Source of the DNA: Allolobophora icterica
Lineage: Eukaryota > Annelida > Clitellata > Crassiclitellata > Lumbricidae
DNA: 64,000 nucleotides
NCBI GenBank assembly: GCA_963556255.1
Contig: OY744604.1
Span: 78,052,236 to 78,116,235 of the forward strand
Direction of reading: 5' to 3'
In this document: positions 23,870 to 35,789 of the stretch, in pieces
Numbering within the stretch: the stretch's first letter is position 1
Layout: each line of letters opens with the position of its first letter
The notes under the pieces: model-generated
The model's input: the letters and a program-made list of their open reading frames with translations, nothing else
The model's database searches: none
What the model was told of the DNA's origin: nothing
Position numbers and translations under genes: made by a program

Positions 23870-24625
23870 TGAAGTCGTCTAAGGTCATTTTGGCAGATCA
23901 TTTTGTCTCACAATTTAATCGATAATCTTGCAAGGTTCGAGAATTACTTCTGCCGATTTTGCGTGACGGAATTTATTTTTCTTTTTTGGTTGCACGTTTT
24001 CGTAACCTTTCCGTGACTGGAATGGTCCACATACAGCCCTACGCGGTTTTAACAGGTCGGAAATGTTCACGTTTAAACATAGCTCGAGGCCGAGCTTTTT
24101 AGCTGACGTACAAACCTCAGACAAAATGACGTGCTTACGCAGTTTTCTTTGGGCGACTTTGACTCAGAAGCAAGGTCTGAGCGAGTCTGTAGAGCGGCCC
24201 CAGTTGTCAATCACATAATGCCTACACTATCAACCATAGGCGTAGACTCTGGTGGGGGAGCCGAGGAACGTCCCTCCCAATAATTGAGATGGACTGTACA
24301 CCCAATGCAACAAGTGTTGAATGAATTGCCAACCCCCTTCCACCCAATATTTTGGACAAGTTTACGCCAGTGCTATCAACCGTTCGACATTCGACCGATA
24401 CCTGTTCTGCGTGTGGGCCTACGTGGTGGTGGTTCGAGGGATTTCTGGACGCCATGTCATCATCCATCTATGAGGGACCGCAGAAACGTTCGGGTAAAGT
24501 AGTATTTTCGTGATCGGAGCAAGTTACTTTACACAATAGTTGTCACTCAACCAAACAATTATAGTCCTAATCAGTACTTCTTGTATCGCGTTCTGATAGC
24601 ATCAGAGTCGAAAATTTTTATGTAA
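23870..24625. repeat. Upstream block of gene C
   Basis: Paralogous to the blocks before B, D and E. It is interrupted by the hAT element at 24235-24372. Confidence 0.7.
24235..24372. mobile_element. 138-bp hAT-type MITE
   Basis: Starts CATAGGCGTAGAC, ends GTTTACGCCAGTG. The perfect 8-bp duplication CTATCAAC is at 24227-24234 and 24373-24380. The ends resemble the larger element at 16233-17873. Confidence 0.85.
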
Positions 24626-25582
24626 CCCTCGTAGTATGTCGCTAAGTTAGTCAATTTTAGGGTGTCGGCCCTGTTGGGGTCCATAATTATGAACCCCACT
24701 GTTAAAACCAAAAGATTGTTGGTTAAACGTTACGTAGTAGCAGTAGGATATGTGGTCATAATTATTATACTGTTTTGCTCTCTAATAAAAAGGTGGCAGT
24801 TGTTATGACTGTATTGTGTGATAAAAGGAGCGAAAAAAGAAGAAAATTAGAGAAAATGGGAAAAAAGCAAGATGGACGGGAATTGACTAAAATTTCAAAC
24901 TGTTCATTGTCTCTTATTATTTTTTTCTGCTGCTTTCGTCTTTCTACGTCTTCTTGGCAGCGCCACATCTTACCTACGCGACCTTTGCCGCCCGGTGTCT
25001 GACGTCGTAGAGCTTCGGGCACTTCGTTGCTCGACCGGAGGGAAGCTCTTGGTCCCACGTGCTCGTTCTTTTACTAGTCCAGCGCCGGACTTTCTCAGTT
25101 GCGAGTCCCTCCACTTGTATTGGGCTCCCACTGGAACTGCGCCTACTACCTCTTAACAATGTGCCTGCATTTCATAAATCACTCAGTTCTTTCTTTTTCT
25201 AACTGTGGCTGAACTGGGAGCGCTCATCAGTAGGTATCTTGAAAGGGCGCCAAATGAATGAACAAATATATCGCGTATAAACTTTACATAAACTAAACCA
25301 ATGACAGTGCAATATAAAACCATGAATTAAATTGTAAAATTAAATCTTTGCGTTTTCTCCAAGTGCATTATTACCATTGGGGTCCATTTCGACCCCAACA
25401 CCTCAACTGTAGGCCCCTATAATTGTCTCAAGTGGCGTGGAAAATCCTTTTTCGCAGGAATCATTCCTTGCTATTAATGATGAAGTCATAAAATTTTAGT
25501 TTCTTAAGTGCATGGTATCACTGCATTTTATTTAAATGAAAACGCGATTGGGGTCCACATGGACCCGAACTTACTACGAGGG
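24626..25582. mobile_element. piggyBac-like element at a TTAA site
   Basis: Inverted ends CCCTCGTAGTA / TACTACGAGGG. The paralogous upstream blocks of B, D and E read TTTTAATTAATG at this place, so the target was TTAA; here its two copies have drifted to GTAA and CTAA. The element repeats the phrase GGGGTCCA. A minus-strand frame around 25058-24765 is basic, but I cannot assign it to a transposase. Confidence 0.7.
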
Positions 25583-25585
25583 CTA

Positions 25586-25750
<165 letters not shown>

Positions 25751-25929
25751 AATTCACAAGGTATCAGTCCTCAAAGATAGGGACGCGGCCTATGGTAAAT
25801 AAACAATTTCAAAAATGCACGTCTCAAGTTGGTAATGAAGCGACTGAGCAGAATGAACAGATAAACTTATACCCAGGTGTTCAGTTTGCACTTACAGGCT
25901 GAGCAGGTCATAAACCGATAGGCTATTTC

Positions 25930-26161
25930 TCGTTTGAAAAACATCAAGATTAATCACTTTATGCATATCAAATGCTTATGCACAGTTGGAAACCGAATTG
26001 AAAAACATCAAGTGCAATCACTTTATGCAAATCAAATTTTAATACCCACAGATATGCTAACTGAATGTACATGTATTTATAAGTATTCAGTTTACACACG
26101 TCGTCGTGCAGACTCTTCTCAACCTGTGACGTAGGGGTCGTTGCTCTTCTCCTACAGGAAC
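25930..26161 (+). promoter_or_regulatory. Promoter of Ly6 gene C
   Basis: TATA-like TTTATAAG at 26076-26083, 86 bp before the ATG, then the shared CAGTTTACACACGTCGTCGT. Octamer ATGCAAAT at 26025-26032; the distal copy of the module is changed to ATGCATAT (25961-25968). Confidence 0.7.
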
Positions 26162-29100
26162 ATGGCGCAGTTATTTGGAACGATTTGCTTGGTGATATGC
26201 ATATCTAGCATAATATCAGGTTTGATTTCAGTAGTTTTTAAACTTACATGTTATCAAATCGTGAGAAACTAAAATACAACATGCTAGTTGTATTCCTACT
26301 TCATTCTCAAAATGGCTTGGAATGCAGGTTTTAATGGGCTTAAATGGCCGAATCACGGTAAATTGCGAGCAATTAGCCATATTTTTGCTAGTATGATATT
26401 AATCGCTCTTAAGACAAGATATATGCTATGTTTTGCTAAAATTATTAAACAACGGTTGATGTAAACTCTTTGTACTTTCTGGGCAACGTATATGCGACGT
26501 TGTTACTACACGCCAAGAGACAAGACTGGACATGTCTATGACTCATTGCCAACGTCGTATGCCTGTCAAACCCAGCTGTTACGCAGGTCCTAGGTGTTGG
26601 AATGGTTTGGGGACGTTTCGTCTCCGGACGATTCGTCATGGACGATTCATCCTAGGACGATTCGTCACAAGGACGTTTCGTCTCGGGTCGATTCGTCACG
26701 GACTGTTCGTCACGAGGGTTGCGTAAATGGACCGTCTTTAATTTAAAAGAGGTAGGGCCTATCTGTAAAGAAGTACCGTTATTTGATTGCGAGAGTTAGG
26801 CGTGCGGTTCAGGGCTATAACAGAACAGATGTTCTTACATATCTTCGTGCAATAGCCCATCTCTCTCAAATCTAGTAGAACTTTTAAGTACTGGAACTTG
26901 TACTGACGATGACACTATCGTTTTATTCGGCTTTAGTCTGTTTTCTCGTTTTAGTATGTACCTATTCTCTTTTTTAGACAATCGATTTAGCCTTTTGTTA
27001 GATTTGTTGAGTTTTAACATATAGTGTGTTTTTTCGTTTTAGTATGTAACTAGAACTAAACTGTTAAGATTTGTTACCTTGACAATCTATCGTTTTAGTC
27101 TTTTTTTAGTCTGGAATGACCATGACCATAAAACGTTTTAGTCTCTTGTTGACAATCAATGTTTTAATCTTTTTTAGACAACCGATCTTTTGTTAGATTT
27201 GTTGAGTTTTAACATTAGACAATCGATATTTTGTTGTTTGTCACTTTGGTAGATTTGTTGAGTTTTAACATTAGTTGAGTTTTATCCTCTGACGAATCGT
27301 CCTGGTAGAACCCTTCGAGGAGTTCATTCTTCCAAGAACCAACTGATTTGTGAAGTTCATTCTCCCTAGGACCAAGTGATTTTGGAGATTCAAGTTGAAA
27401 GGGGAGTTTGATTTTCCTGGGACGAAATGATTCGTGGAGTTCATTCTTCCTTGGACAAATTGAACGGGGGAATTGATTGTTTCCACGACTTGTGGAGTTG
27501 GTTCTACCTAGGACCAACTGATTTCTGGAGTTGATTCTTCCTAAGACGATTTGAATGGGGAGTTGATTCTTCCTAATTCTTCAATTTGTCCTAGGTAGAA
27601 TGACCTCCACAAGTCATTTGTCCTAGGAAAAATCAACTCGCAAGTCATTTGGTCCTACGAAGAATCAACTCCCCATTCAATTTATCCCAGGAAGAATCAA
27701 TTCCACAAATAATTTTGGTGTAGGAAGAATCAACTCGACCGGTCGAAAAACAATAAATCCCCCATTCAATTTGTCCCAGGAAATATCAACTCCACGAGTC
27801 ATTTGGTCCTCGGAAGAATCAACTCCCCATTCAGTGTGTCCTAGAAAGAATGTGTAGCCTATGCTATGCTTTTTGTGCGACTAAAAAGCTATAGGCCCTA
27901 TCTGCGAGCGGAAGCTGGATATATGTGTGCGACTAAAAAGCTATAGGTGCGAATGAAACCTGGATATTTTCATTGCAGAAATTTGATAATTTCTTCTCAA
28001 CGAATATGGTGAGAATAAATGTATGAATATTTATGAACTGCTGTGTGTATTTGGATTTTGGTACATGCAGCCGGCACTGATTCCACCATGTCTATTGTCT
28101 AAGTCGTGCTTATGATTATCGTTAACAAAAACAGGATTTCAGAAAATGTACTTTTAATTTTGCAGTTCGTTTGAAGTCGTTGCTTGTTGTTTCAGTTCAA
28201 TCTCTTCAATGCTACGATTGCTATACAAAACCTAGTCCTACTGGTTGTACATTGGACCTTTCCGGTTCATCTCTTATTCAATGTGTCATCACACCCCCAA
28301 AACAAGAACAATACACCTGCTACAGAATGATCGTATACGAGTTCACAGGTATATTCGACATTATTTAATCTTCAGACGAAAGAGTAAGTATACTTAACTC
28401 AGTTTTATATTGGATTTAAAAGAACACTTCGTCCAAGAAGATGCTTCTCAAAGTTAAGCACGATTTGAAAGTGCGGACATAGCAAATTTCAAAATGCAGA
28501 TCCCGGCTATGAGCCAGGATTTTCTAACCACCTAACTAGACTAGGACTGGTGGCGAAGCGTAGCTGCTTCCCCGCATTTCACGATGTTCATTAAAACGCT
28601 CGTTCAAAATCAACTTATCGATTCAGATTTTAATGGCCTTGTGATGCAGTTTCTGATACAGCAACTGTCGGCATCAATAGCTTGATTTTGATCGCGAGGC
28701 AGAGTGGCACGACTGCTTACTTATGTTCCTGTTACTCTGGCGATAAACACGCATTACAAGACTCATTACGTCTTCCTGCCTCAGCTAGCTCCCTTCGCCA
28801 TCTTCGTTCCTCTGATCGACTTGACTTGTTTGTTCCCCGAGTGAGAACGGCGATGGCCCAGTCTAGTTCCTTTGTCAGTATTGGCCCTTAACTGTGGAAT
28901 CAGCTTCCTCCTTCGGTCCGGGCTGTAGTACTATATGTTGGTCCTGCCACAGCTTTCCGTTGTCTTAAAACTTGCCTTTATTCCCGAGGACTTTCGCACT
29001 GGGAGCGCCTCTGATTGGTGGCACTGGGTAGAGGCGCTTTATAAATTTTGAAATACAATACAATACAATTACAAATCAGGCCGGCTTTCTTTCTCGTTGC

Positions 29101-29377
29101 AGCAATAAATTAGTTCCAAATGTTTTGCATTTGATGTAGACTAACGGCGTTTTGTTTTGTAGCTAATCAGGAAAAGAAACTCAACAGGGTTGATGCAGGT
29201 TGCATTTTCCATGCGATCCCGAGTTCTTATAACAACACCTGCAACCACTACACTGACCCTAATGGTCTAAGACTTCTTATGTGTACTACATACTGTACTT
29301 CTGATGGCTGCAATAAGCCTGCCGAACATTCGCAAACAATATTTTTTGAAAAACCCCCAAGTAACCTTTGGAAATGA
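26162..29377 (+). CDS. Ly6/uPAR-domain secreted protein C, complete, extended C-terminus
   Basis: Exons: 26162-26219, 28196-28348 and 29163-29377; 426 bp, 141 residues plus stop. Junctions are GT-AG with phase-1 introns; the last acceptor is TTGTAG instead of CAG. The signal peptide differs from that of B at only a few positions. The mature part opens VQSLQCYDC and has ten cysteines, but the loop between cysteines 2 and 5 is longer than in B and D. Exon 3 has a possible N-glycosylation site, NNT, next to cysteine 7. After DGCNKPAE the frame runs on for about 17 residues because the stop present in B and D is replaced (GAA CAT). Whether the tail is functional is unknown. Introns contain foreign elements (26600-27845, 28760-29067). 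Confidence 0.87.
26600..27310. mobile_element. Probable element with GGACGATTCGTC array ends, intron 1 of gene C
   Basis: 26603-26715 holds about seven GGACGATTCGTC-like units. One inverted unit (GACGAATCGTCC) closes at 27293-27305. Between them are repeated TTTAGTC / TTGTTGAGTTTTAACAT phrases. The design resembles the motif-array elements elsewhere, but a target duplication is not clear. Confidence 0.5.
27290..27845. repeat. Palindromic array of GGAAGAATCAACTCC units
   Basis: The left half (to about 27560) has GGAGTTGATTCTTCCTAGGA-like units and the right half has the inverted GAAGAATCAACTCC units, so the stretch can form a long imperfect hairpin. Units are about 30-60 bp with TTGTCCTAGG spacers. 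Confidence 0.7.
28760..29067 (+). pseudogene. CR1/L2-like LINE 3' fragment, 7-bp TSD
   Basis: Encodes a degraded end, RHLRSSDRLDLFVPR ... LWNQLPPSVRA, with an internal stop. It ends in an (AATAC)n tail and is flanked by ATTACAA (28753-28759, 29068-29074). Gene B shows the empty site GCATTACATATCAGG. Removal restores an intron of roughly 0.5 kb. Confidence 0.8.
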
Positions 29378-31372
29378 CCATCTATTCAATTTTCTTCTAT
29401 TAAATAATTATTCAGCTAAGAAGGTTAACTGAGTACTTTGTGAATAAGACTTTAACAATCTCGTTCATTTAATTAAGATGTTTAAATTCTGATTTCTTTA
29501 GCAGATTAAATACACTTCGCGCTAAATAAATTTACGTTCTTTGTGCACTAGTTCTGTGTTTCCCTGTTAGGCGGTTTCATTAGAAGTCGTCCACTACGTG
29601 TGCGTTCATGGCGGTTCCTTTTTACGATGGTGGGGTAATGTATGATGCATTTATACGAATCATGACTAGGCTTGTCAAAGAAATTTCTCTAGAAGTTTCT
29701 AGAATTGGAGCAGCGAGAAATGCACAGAGAAGAGGATGTATCAGGATAGCACTTGCAGAAGAAGGAGTGTTCCGGCCTCAGCAAAAAGAAGTGCACTCTA
29801 GCGAATGAGTCAGCGGCTGTTGGAGATAGAACGCTGCGCCGGCCGCGCCGCCGCCGCCGAATTTCATAGGCGCCGCCGTCAATTTTTTTTTGGCGGCGAG
29901 CCCTTTGTGTGTAGTTTAGCTTCATTGTCATGGAGTGACTTTAGAGAAATGGCCGTCTTGACTGATCATAGGACAAACGGCTGTTCGACTCTCATAGTTA
30001 CTCATGCTTATCAAGTATTTTGACTAGGATCCGCCACGTCGCGCGGCGCCGACGCCGACAATTCGTAGGCCCCGCCGCCGCCAGTTTTCGTTGTTCAGCG
30101 CGCCGCCGCCTCCGACCCAAAAGCTCCGGCGCGCTACCGCCTCTATCAAGTCGGCGAGGGCTTTAGTTGGGGAACGGTTCAGCACTTAAAAATTGCCAAA
30201 TGCAAAATTTACATTTTGCAGTTTTTAACAAACAAATAAATTGATTAGTAATTGCAATTTTTAGTGCTGAACAGCAGAATGCATTATAAAAATTAATTAT
30301 ATAATGCAGTATATCTGCTGTTGTGGTTAAGCATACCGACCTCGCAAAGTCCTATGAAGTGTATAAAAAATGTGGACCAGCTTTATGTGACAGGTGCATT
30401 CAAGGATTGAAAATATTATAGAGCTATGTTCCTGTATTCGTAAGCACAATAGTTTGTCGTTGTGGACCGTGATGTGCCCTAAAACGAAGAAGATTCTCAA
30501 GAAAAATATTGAAATTGTAGTAGTAGTTACGACAATTTATGTACCATCGTCAGTAGTATCCTACTTATCGGATGCTTTACAATGCCATGTGCTGGTGAAA
30601 AAGCTGAATGTTAAATAGATTTTACACTATTTTTTAGGCATGAAGGGGTTTGGCCATTTAAGCAGAGTCAGGAAGGCTGTTTCGGGGACTCCGCCCAGCT
30701 ATCACGCATTTTAGTCCTAGAAAACACGTTAACATACTGAGTAATGACCGAGTTGGGAAAACGTTTCGGATGGATCGAGAGAATAGATGCACATTCCCAA
30801 TGCTCCTTCTTTGACAGCCCTGAAGAGTTAATGCTGCTCCAGAGTATACGACTGTGATCTTTGTTTCTGTCTTATTCATGCCGGTTGAGTGGACATGAAG
30901 TTCGTTGTGCATCACATGCATTAGAAATGCATGCTTCGCAACTTGACACTGTTCACCATTTCGACACGGACCAGGAACACAGAACGGTCAACTCTAACTG
31001 GATCAATTTAGAGTCGATGTGTTTGGATCTGGGCCACACGTTTCCTGCTATTAAAAAGCTATTTACTTCAATATAAGCATGTTCTTGCACTACTGGGCAA
31101 ATATTAGATTTGTCGCATAGCAGCAACAATTAGCAATGTCAGCAATTCCTTTTTTTATAAACTTAGGCCTGATAACAGAAATACACATAAACTCTAGGCC
31201 TGCATCTCTAATTTGACTGCTTTGGCTCATTCGCAAATAACCTGAAAAAAGATTATCAAGATATATGATTGCTATTCTGACGGCAGTCATTTGTTACTTG
31301 AGGTCAGACAAATATTGTGTTAACTATGGCTCTAAAGTTTGCGCATAACAACTTAGGGTGTAGAATCATATT
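29378..31372. repeat. Downstream flank of gene C, shared with A and D
   Basis: Homologous to 11133-13300 and 46808-48540 apart from the GC-rich insert at 29827-30165. Open frames such as 29608-29808 are not maintained in the other copies. Confidence 0.65.
29827..30165. mobile_element. GC-rich hAT-type MITE
   Basis: 339 bp of CGCCGCCGCC-rich DNA in an AT-rich setting, with ends TAGAACGCT / AGGGCTTTA. Flanks GTTGGAGA and GTTGGGGA form an 8-bp duplication with one change. The block after gene A has the empty site GCTGTTGGGTAACGG. Confidence 0.75.
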
Positions 31373-32073
31373 GGCACCCCGTCAAAAACGCCGTGGACAA
31401 AAGCACCCCGACAAATGCGCCCCGACAAATGCGCCCCGACAGATGCGCCCCGTCATTTGCGCCCGACAAATGCGCCCCGACAAATGCGCAACGAACGTGT
31501 AATTTTAACTTTTAGTTTTAGTTATATTATTATCGCTGATCCCCCTTCTAGTTTTATTTATATTTTAATCGTTGATCCAGCTTCTAGTTTTAATTATATT
31601 ATCATCGCTGATCCCGCTGCTAGTTTTAGTTATATTTTAATCGTTGATCCCGCCTCTAGTTTCAGTCATATATTAATCGTTGATCCAGCTTCAAGTTTTA
31701 GTCATAGGCCTATTATCATCGTTGATCCCTTAAACAATTCTAATTAAATTGTAACACATATCTTTAAATCCTTAAACAATTCTAATTAAATTTCAGCTTT
31801 ACAAATAATATAATAACTAAATTTCTCCGTTTTAAACAGATAAACGAATTCAGCTGTCTTAGCTCGAACGCCGCTGTGTTATCTCTTCAACTGCTTCCCA
31901 TCAAATGAACTCATACAGCAAATAATGTTATTATGTGGCGCAAATGTCGGTTCGCATTTGTCGGTGATTTTTGGCGTTATTGTCGGGTTTCTCCGTGGCG
32001 CATTTGTCGGTTCGCATTTGTCGGTTCGCATTTGTCGGGGCGCTTTTGTCCACGGCGCTTTTGACGGGTCACC
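31373..32073. mobile_element. Element with GACAAATGCGCCCC array ends, 9-bp TSD
   Basis: Perfect duplication AATCATATT (31364-31372, 32074-32082). The blocks after A and D show the empty site (AGAATCGTATTGCTCA). The left end has about six GACAAATGCGCCCC-type units; the right end has the inverted units and closes GACGGGTCACC. The interior carries a tandem of about 36 bp (31508-31735, core CGTTGATCCCGC) in six to seven copies. Same design and TSD size as 1991-2738. Confidence 0.8.
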
Positions 32074-32299
32074 AATCATATTGCTCATCGCGGCCTTTGT
32101 GACCCGTCATGATTTATCTAAGTTAAAATATGTAGAAAATGATGTACTGAAATTTTTGATATTGCAAAATCACAAAAAAATTAATAAATCATTCTCAGTG
32201 GGAAGATGTGGGGAAAATGTAAACGAAATTTCAAAATTACTTAGTTAATTACATATTTAGGAAACTTACCAGTTAAGTTTTTTTAAACATGCCTCCATA

Positions 32300-35200
32300 G
32301 ATTTTTATGTAGGCCTATACTAAGGACTCGATATGAGACATAAAACTAGAATCGCCACAGCTATGTCGTTTTATACACCAATGAAAGTAAAGCAGTGAAA
32401 AAAACATCTAACGTTATTTATAAGCAATTTTGAGCAAAATGTATTTACGGTAACTCCGACGCATTTTTGAGAAACCAAGCATTATAAAACTGGAAGCAAC
32501 TACGATTGCCATGATATATGAGGCCTAACTAACATTTGGTTGGAATATAACAGATTCTGTAACAGTCCTGGAACCATAGACATGGGCAGATTTATTTGTG
32601 TGTCAGCTACCGTTAGGCATTTGGAGTAAATTCTAGAAGAAATTCACACGGGTCTACAAGTAAGACTGTGGTCACCTTGGTACATATCTAATTCTGCAAA
32701 TTAACACTAACCGAAATTCACCGATAAAAGTTAACGCGAGGTAACGAATTAAAAACTGAGGGATTTCAGAAACTGCCTTTTTGTGGGAAACAAAACCCTA
32801 GGAACAAATGCCTGCAAATATGACATTGCAAGTTGCACTAATGGCAGAGGAGACTTCAGTCTGTAATTTTAAGCAAATGAAATCAAAGTTAACAGATAGG
32901 CCTACATTTGCGAAGAACTCGGAGTAATGAGAGCCAGTGCGGATCTCATCATCTTAGTGTAAACGATTAATTATTTATATTACCTAAGTCTGGTGTATTA
33001 AGCTTTTCTTTTGTCTCAGACATGGTCTAACAATACAATTGAACGTAAAATAGGTTAACTTAACTTTTATATATGGAAAGCATAACTTAGCATGGATAAC
33101 ATGAAACTGTGTTTTATTGGAAAAATAAAAAATTTTTATCGATATTTTTCGTCTTTGTTGAACAATTTTAGCATTCACTCCACTGTGCACCTACTTCGAC
33201 AACTGCAATACAAAGTAGCATAGGAGAACGGCCTACAGATACAGATGCAGTGTTACCTTATTTATTGGGGAAACTGGTCGAAACAGATGGACTAGAGACC
33301 TCTCCATAATCTTTTCTGCGCGACTCTTTTGAATAAACCCTCAAAACATCGCCGCTAGTTTGCTCATCCCCCGATCTCGCCTGTCAATTTTACTTCTCCT
33401 CCGCTTGCACTATCCTCCGTTGCTTTCCACTCAAGACTGACGACCGAACTCTTCAAGCTATACTATCCTGATTATATTCCTGCGCCACCACACAGCCACC
33501 ATCATCAACTATTGCAACCGTAGCACAATGATATCTCCTCGGTTTGATCTCCCCGGATTCTGACCTGGTACCGGAACGGAAAAAAAACCTGGCTATTGCG
33601 AACTTGATTTGATATAGAACCGGTGGAAAACCTTGTCTTCCTGACACTGTTTTCGTGTGGCGCTGATAAATTTGGAAGATTTGTATTTACGTTTACATTA
33701 CATTGGCACTTACAGTTACTGGAAGGCAGATCGAGAGGTGAAAAAGCTCAGTATCTGACATGGAGACGTGTACCAATCTAGAAGCGACAATTCTGTTTCG
33801 ACTGTTATCACAGTTGCTGGAAACACGTGTCTTTTTGCAAATTACGTTGGCTTTTGTTTGGAGCATATCATTAATATTTTTATTTCACAAATATATATTT
33901 GGTTTTGCAGTAATATGTTAATGTAGCAAGTTTTAGTGAAAAAAAGCATTACTAAAATATTTGTCCAATCCGTTACAATACACATATGAGTGAGACATAA
34001 ATATAGTAGACAGCATCCTGTTGTGCATATTGTCTTGTCGATATGTTTTTAGAATTAATATTTATAAAATAAATGACAATTAAATGAATTTTTTATTCCA
34101 TCACAGTTTTAATTAAAATAAGAAATGTCCACTCCGTTACGAAAATAGAAGTAATCAATGTAAATCGAATTTGTTTTGTCACATAACCAAATAAAAATCA
34201 CTTGAGTCAATCATTCCCAGTGATCAAATAAACAGAAACGGTTTAAATATTTATGACGTTGTCCTAAAATATCTGCTAGCAACATCAAAATTTCCATATG
34301 GCAAGTCCGCTCCGTTGCTGTGTTTCGAGAATTGAGCACAGCTTGTGAAAAGTAAACTTTAATAAAAAAAACACAGTTTGCCGAAACCAAAATGTATTAA
34401 AAAAGGTCTGATATTGTTTACTAAATTGTATTATAAATGGCATTTAAAGTAGGCGTCTTATCCTAACAGTGTCAACAATTTTAGTACCTCAAGTGTGTAA
34501 CATTTCTAATAATGGAATGGACAGGTAACGGAGTTGAAAAATTGTGCATCAACGCGGTAGATGCGATGTTATCTCTCATGCATCCATATCAATATTGCTT
34601 ATAAACGTAATGTTACACATATTTTTGCAATGAAATTCATTCATAATCATTGCAAAATTGCAGTAACGGAGGGTATGCACATGTATAATAAAAACACGCA
34701 TTATGTGCACAATAAATGAAAATTTGTAAGAACTCCGTGTTGGCATTCTGATCGTGTATCAAGATATAATAACTTAAATAGATCTTCACAGAAGAGACGA
34801 TATAAGTTGCAAGATCCGGTTAACCAAGTTGTATTTAAAACATATAAATGATACAGGTATATGTAATACAAAAGAAACACGTTAATTTTTGGCTTCCTAC
34901 AAATCGTGTTGAAATTACAGACAAAAGCAAGAAGTACAATAGCCTAGGGACGGTATCGGAGTGAAACATTTTAGATTAAAAATAAGTGTCAGTATTAAGT
35001 CCAGTACTTTGCAAACAATACAAAAATGAGCAAATATAGAATATGGAAATTCTATTCCAATATTTCAGAATAACTTTTTCTTTTCCTTAGATATTAACAA
35101 ATGGCTTAAATTCAAATAACTCATAACTGATAATGTTTTCTATTTGGACTTAGATACGTGTGTTTGCAAGAGAATGCCTTGGTTGGAGAGAAAATCTTAA

Positions 35201-35789
35201 GTATGAAGCTTTAGTTAAAACTATCTTAAATATTTCTTAGCCTGTCTGGCGCCTACAGGTGTCAAAAAATGTAAATGTAATTATGTGGATAAAGGCAAGC
35301 CAAGTTGTTAAAGTTACGTTTGAAGGTTGAGCCAAAAAAAGTCTTATCAGTATCGGTTTCTGTATAATAAAGAAACATTCAGCCACTGATTGACTGTGAT
35401 ACGAAGTTCCTGTCATCTTTGTCCGGTAGGATCAATCCATGTGGTCGGGAGCGGAGGTTGAAAGCTATTTTGGGATTAAGATTAAATATAATTTTAGTTT
35501 AAGTTTCATTCTTTTTAGGTGTATTTCCGATGATGTGACTACTGACTATCTTCAGTTTCAAAGCTGACGTATTAAATAAAGGCATAACTTTTTTATTAAA
35601 AGCTGTCCCGTCTCATACCATCAAGGAAGAAATAGCTGATTGTAACTGCGAATATAAGTCAAAATTGAGGTAATTACTGTAGTGCAAGCTTGTAAAACAC
35701 CATTAACAGAATTTAACACGTTTCCATTAATTATTAGGAGTGATTTAAACACCAATTAGACAAACGAGAAAGCGGTTATTACATCATAA
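32300..35789. other. AT-rich region, no gene recognised
   Basis: Only short open frames and strongly AT-rich DNA. 33955-34980 has a recurrent (A)CTCCGTTAC phrase, forward in the first half and reversed (GTAACGGAG) in the second half. 33230-33660 is more GC-balanced but lacks a recognisable frame. Confidence 0.5.

Noticed and set aside
29608..29808. 66-codon gene starting MAVPFYDGG
   Set aside because: The paralogous segments after A (11330) and D (47090) lack the same frame, so it is non-coding block sequence.
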